From: Nostoc sp. CHAB 5715
GTDB taxonomy: Bacteria > Cyanobacteriota > Cyanobacteriia > Cyanobacteriales > Nostocaceae
DNA length: 7,764 nt
Assembly: GCF_020829685.1 (NCBI RefSeq)
Contig: NZ_JAIVFR010000282.1
Location: forward strand, 1 to 7,764
Direction: 5' to 3'
Shown: positions 5,589 through 7,764 of the stretch, piece by piece
Position numbering within the stretch: position 1 is the first letter of the stretch
Layout: each line of letters opens with the position of its first letter
Notes under the pieces: generated by a model
What the model saw: only the letters and a program-made list of their open reading frames with translations
What the model was told of the DNA's origin: nothing
Database searches by the model: none
Translations under genes and position numbers: made by a program

Positions 5589-7764
5589 TTATTTTCTCCT
5601 TTGTTTCATTAATTGTCGTTTTTCCTGCATAGCCGCTTCCTTTCTGCTGGCACGTTCATCAGCTTGCTGAAATATTGGTTTTTCAAGCGATTTTTTATCG
5701 AGATATTCTACCAAAGAGTTAATAGTCGAATACTCAAATAAGTCAGCAATGGATAGATTTTTGTTTAACGTTTTTAAGATTTTATTGCGAACTTTAATTA
5801 TTAGTAGTGAATCTCCTCCTAACTCAAAGAAATTATCATGGAGACCTACATTTTTTAATCCAAGAACATCTTGCCAGATATTGGCAATTGTTCGCTCAAG
5901 TTCATTTGTGAGAGGAACATAGGGATTTTGTAAATCGGGTCTGGAGTTGAGGACAAATAAATTGACTCGTTGACTAGCTTCATTATCATCAAAAGATGAT
6001 AGCCGTATCCATTGGTCAACTCTAGCTTGAATATCTCCTGTTGAGACAACTAAATGATTAAATGTATTACAGGTTAAAATCCTTTGAAATACTTCTATAC
6101 CTTCTATAATGTTAAAAGCAAACTCAGTTACACTTGCACCAACAGACGAATCTTGTTGTTTTTCTTCTTGCAGTTGCCAACTATCCCAACTTATGCTGCT
6201 CCATGCAACAGGATGACTCTGATTATATTTGATTATAAAAGCATCCATAAAGATATTTACCGCTGAATAGGCAACATATCCTAATCCTCCTAGAATGGAC
6301 GACAAAGAAGAGAATAATAAACAAAAATCAAGTTTACTATCTTGTAGAACCTTATCTAAAACTATGATTCCATGTACTTTTGGTTTAAATTGTTGCTCAC
6401 AATTAGCTTTGTTTATATTTTCAATAGTTTCAATAGAGTTGCCTTCGAGAACACCAGCAGCATGAATAACACCATTAATTTGACCAAATTGCTGTTGAGC
6501 TTGAGCAATAACATTTTGCATTTGCTCAAGATTGCTGACATCAGCGCTCACTACTAAAACTTCTGCGCCATTACTTTCTAATTCTTTAACTTTACGAATT
6601 TTACGACTAGTGCCATCAGTTTCGTCATGGGTAGTTAGCCATTGTTCCCACTCGTCTTTTTCGGGTAAAACCGAACGTCCTACCAATACTAGTTTTGCTT
6701 GCACACTTTCTGCCAAATATTCTGCCAAAACCAGCCCAATACCTCCGAGTCCACCAGTAATTAAATAGACTCCTTTCTCTCTAAGTCGAGGATTTTCAAT
6801 TTCAGGTTTCTCAAACCGCACAGGTTCAAAAGATTGCACCCAACGATTCAAACCTCGATAAGCAACAAGTTTTTCCGAATCAGAAACTTTCAGTTCCGCC
6901 AGCAATTGCTCAACAAGTTTTGCTTCCTGCCAACTGTCACTCTCTGGAATTATAATATCAATATTACGACATTTTATATTTGAATATTCTTGGGAAATAA
7001 CTTTAACTGGTCCAATTAAAGTTGCTTTCTCTAGAGATATTTCTTCATTCCCTGTTACTGGCTGCAAGTTGTTAGAAATAACTGTGATTTGTAATTGATC
7101 AGCAGTTTCTTGTTTTCCCAAAGCCTGAGCCAGAAATAGGAGACTATAAAATCCTGTTGTTTGAGCTTGCTCAACTATTTCAACTGTTAGTTCTTTGTCT
7201 TGACTTGGTGTAACACTCCATAGATGAACAATTGATTTTGGTAACTTATTCTGTTTGCAAATTTCTTGAATCAAAATATCATAATCCAGATTATTGCTTG
7301 GCTCAATTGTATATTCATGCTCACTAATTACGGTGAAATTTTCACCGATTTTAACAGTAATTATGTTTTGATTGTCTACTTCTAATTCTTGGACTAATTT
7401 ACTACCCAAACCACACTGATCGATAAACACCAAAATACAAGATTCATCAGATGCTAATTCTTGATTTTCTATTTGTACTGGGAGTAAAGAGGGTTTCCAA
7501 AAAGGAATATAAAACCAGTCGGCAATATCCGGCTTTTTACTCAGTGATACTGAATGCTCGTTTTGCCGTTGCGATTTCGGCTCAATCCAGTAGCGTTGTC
7601 GCTCAAAGGGATAAGTAGGTAAAGGCAAACGATGACGCTTTTCATGAGCATAGAAGCCCGACCAATCTATTTCCACACCAAAAAGCCACAACCGACCCAA
7701 TGTTTGCAACAAAAAGCAAACATCCGATTGTTGCTCCTTAACATGGCGTAACGAAGTCAATACC
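5589..7764 (-). CDS. Type I polyketide synthase, C-terminal part (post-AT linker, active KR, ACP, docking tail); 5' end outside window
   Basis: This is the downstream part of a modular PKS that extends and then reduces a ketide. The frame is open at the right edge. The TTG at 7760 is an internal Leu, because the same residues (VLTSLRHVKE) lie inside the next PKS just after its AT, so KS and AT should lie beyond the window. Counting that Leu as 1: post-AT linker with YPFERQRYW (50-58); KR structural half (80-310); KR catalytic half (329-510) with NADPH loop TGGLGGIG (335-342), GRS (361-363), catalytic Lys461, Ser485, Tyr498 and Asn502; carrier with LGGDS, phosphopantetheine Ser651; Arg/Lys-rich helical tail (695-723). 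KR is judged active and no DH or ER follows, so the product should be a beta-hydroxyacyl-ACP. The tail resembles C-terminal docking segments of cyanobacterial PKSs, fitting hand-off to the next gene. The TAA directly abuts the next ATG. Confidence 0.93.
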   Translation of the reverse strand, partial: VLTSLRHVKEQQSDVCFLLQTLGRLWLFGVEIDWSGFYAHEKRHRLPLPTYPFERQRYWIEPKSQRQNEHSVSLSKKPDIADWFYIPFWKPSLLPVQIENQELASDESCILVFIDQCGLGSKLVQELEVDNQNIITVKIGENFTVISEHEYTIEPSNNLDYDILIQEICKQNKLPKSIVHLWSVTPSQDKELTVEIVEQAQTTGFYSLLFLAQALGKQETADQLQITVISNNLQPVTGNEEISLEKATLIGPVKVISQEYSNIKCRNIDIIIPESDSWQEAKLVEQLLAELKVSDSEKLVAYRGLNRWVQSFEPVRFEKPEIENPRLREKGVYLITGGLGGIGLVLAEYLAESVQAKLVLVGRSVLPEKDEWEQWLTTHDETDGTSRKIRKVKELESNGAEVLVVSADVSNLEQMQNVIAQAQQQFGQINGVIHAAGVLEGNSIETIENINKANCEQQFKPKVHGIIVLDKVLQDSKLDFCLLFSSLSSILGGLGYVAYSAVNIFMDAFIIKYNQSHPVAWSSISWDSWQLQEEKQQDSSVGASVTEFAFNIIEGIEVFQRILTCNTFNHLVVSTGDIQARVDQWIRLSSFDDNEASQRVNLFVLNSRPDLQNPYVPLTNELERTIANIWQDVLGLKNVGLHDNFFELGGDSLLIIKVRNKILKTLNKNLSIADLFEYSTINSLVEYLDKKSLEKPIFQQADERASRKEAAMQEKRQLMKQRRK
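5592..5678 (-). other. Basic C-terminal docking segment of the first PKS
   Basis: The last 29 residues are rich in Arg, Lys, Gln and Ala (for example ADERASRKEAA, then KRQLMKQRRK) and are predicted by eye to be helical. Similar tails end many cyanobacterial PKS proteins next to another PKS gene. Role inferred: pairing with the N-terminus of the next synthase. Confidence 0.65.
5596..5600 (-). promoter_or_regulatory. Ribosome binding site for the second PKS
   Basis: AGGAG on the minus strand, 7 bases before ATG 5588. It lies within the last codons (Arg-Arg-Lys) of the first PKS, so initiation on the second gene happens while ribosomes finish the first. It supports ATG 5588 as the start and suggests translational coupling. 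Confidence 0.8.
5691..5912 (-). other. Acyl carrier domain of the first PKS
   Basis: A four-helix carrier from LERTIANIWQ to the LFEYSTI segment. The phosphopantetheine Ser is in NFFELGGDSL. The helix after the Ser (LLIIKVRNKI) and the LFEYSTI motif are typical of carriers that hand over to another PKS protein. Confidence 0.9.
6036..7523 (-). other. Intact ketoreductase region of the first PKS
   Basis: A two-part KR: a structural half starting at DWFYIPFW, then a catalytic Rossmann half with TGGLGGIG (6758-6735), GRS, SADVSN and IHAAG. The catalytic Lys codon is at 6380-6378, followed by Ser in LFSSLSS and the YSAVN pair of Tyr and Asn. It should use NADPH to reduce the beta-ketone to a hydroxyl. 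The LDD stereochemical marker reads LEG and the A-type Trp position is Leu, so the hydroxyl configuration is not called. Confidence 0.88.
7571..7764 (-). repeat. Near-identical direct repeat, copy in the first PKS, running off the window
   Basis: Partner of 2906-3099, in the same orientation. Identity is complete over the last 138 bases up to the window edge, so the duplicated block probably extends further upstream into the AT coding region. It could recombine with its partner, or collapse in a short-read assembly. Confidence 0.95.

Noticed and set aside
6231..6776. Assigning the stereochemistry of the first KR
   Set aside because: Neither the LDD marker nor the A-type Trp is present, so a call would be a guess.
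5589..7760. A complete 723-residue gene starting at TTG 7760
   Set aside because: The same residues are internal to the second PKS, just after its AT, and the frame remains open upstream to the window edge. The real start is outside.

Overview
The window comes from a modular polyketide/non-ribosomal peptide assembly line, read entirely from the minus strand. Three HIP1 octamers (GCGATCGC), AT-rich coding DNA and the style of the synthase domains point to a cyanobacterium, probably a filamentous (Nostocales-like) one; the genus is an inference and cannot be fixed from this sequence.

Layout in the direction of transcription (right to left). (1) 7764-5589: the 3' part of a type I PKS gene, open at the right edge. 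It shows the post-AT linker, an intact ketoreductase (KR), a carrier protein (ACP) and a basic C-terminal docking tail. (2) 5588-966: a complete single-module PKS of 1540 residues, KS-AT-KR-carrier. KS and AT have all their catalytic residues, and AT has the malonyl-type HAFH motif. The KR has lost its NADPH-binding loop and its catalytic lysine, so it is read as a pseudo-KR. (3) 941-1: the first 313 residues of an NRPS gene, a condensation (C) domain with intact HHxxxDG, open at the left edge.

The genes are tightly packed: TAA and ATG abut between 1 and 2, and 24 bases separate 2 and 3. All three lie in one reading frame, so a single TAA is all that divides each pair. They look like one operon acting in colinear order: module 1 adds a ketide and reduces it to beta-hydroxyl, module 2 adds a malonate unit and probably leaves the beta-ketone, and the NRPS C domain then joins that chain to an amino acid. 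The expected intermediate is a beta-ketoacyl amide, the kind of precursor used for tetramic acids and related heterocycles; that last step is inference.

The two PKS genes share a 194-base segment at the AT/KR junction (4 mismatches; the last 138 bases, up to the window edge, are identical), while the KR regions that follow are clearly diverged. This suggests recent gene conversion or module duplication with a boundary in the post-AT linker. No RNA genes, insertion sequences, CRISPR arrays, promoters or terminators were seen. There is no gene-free stretch over 300 bases. I do not recognise the pathway or its product.
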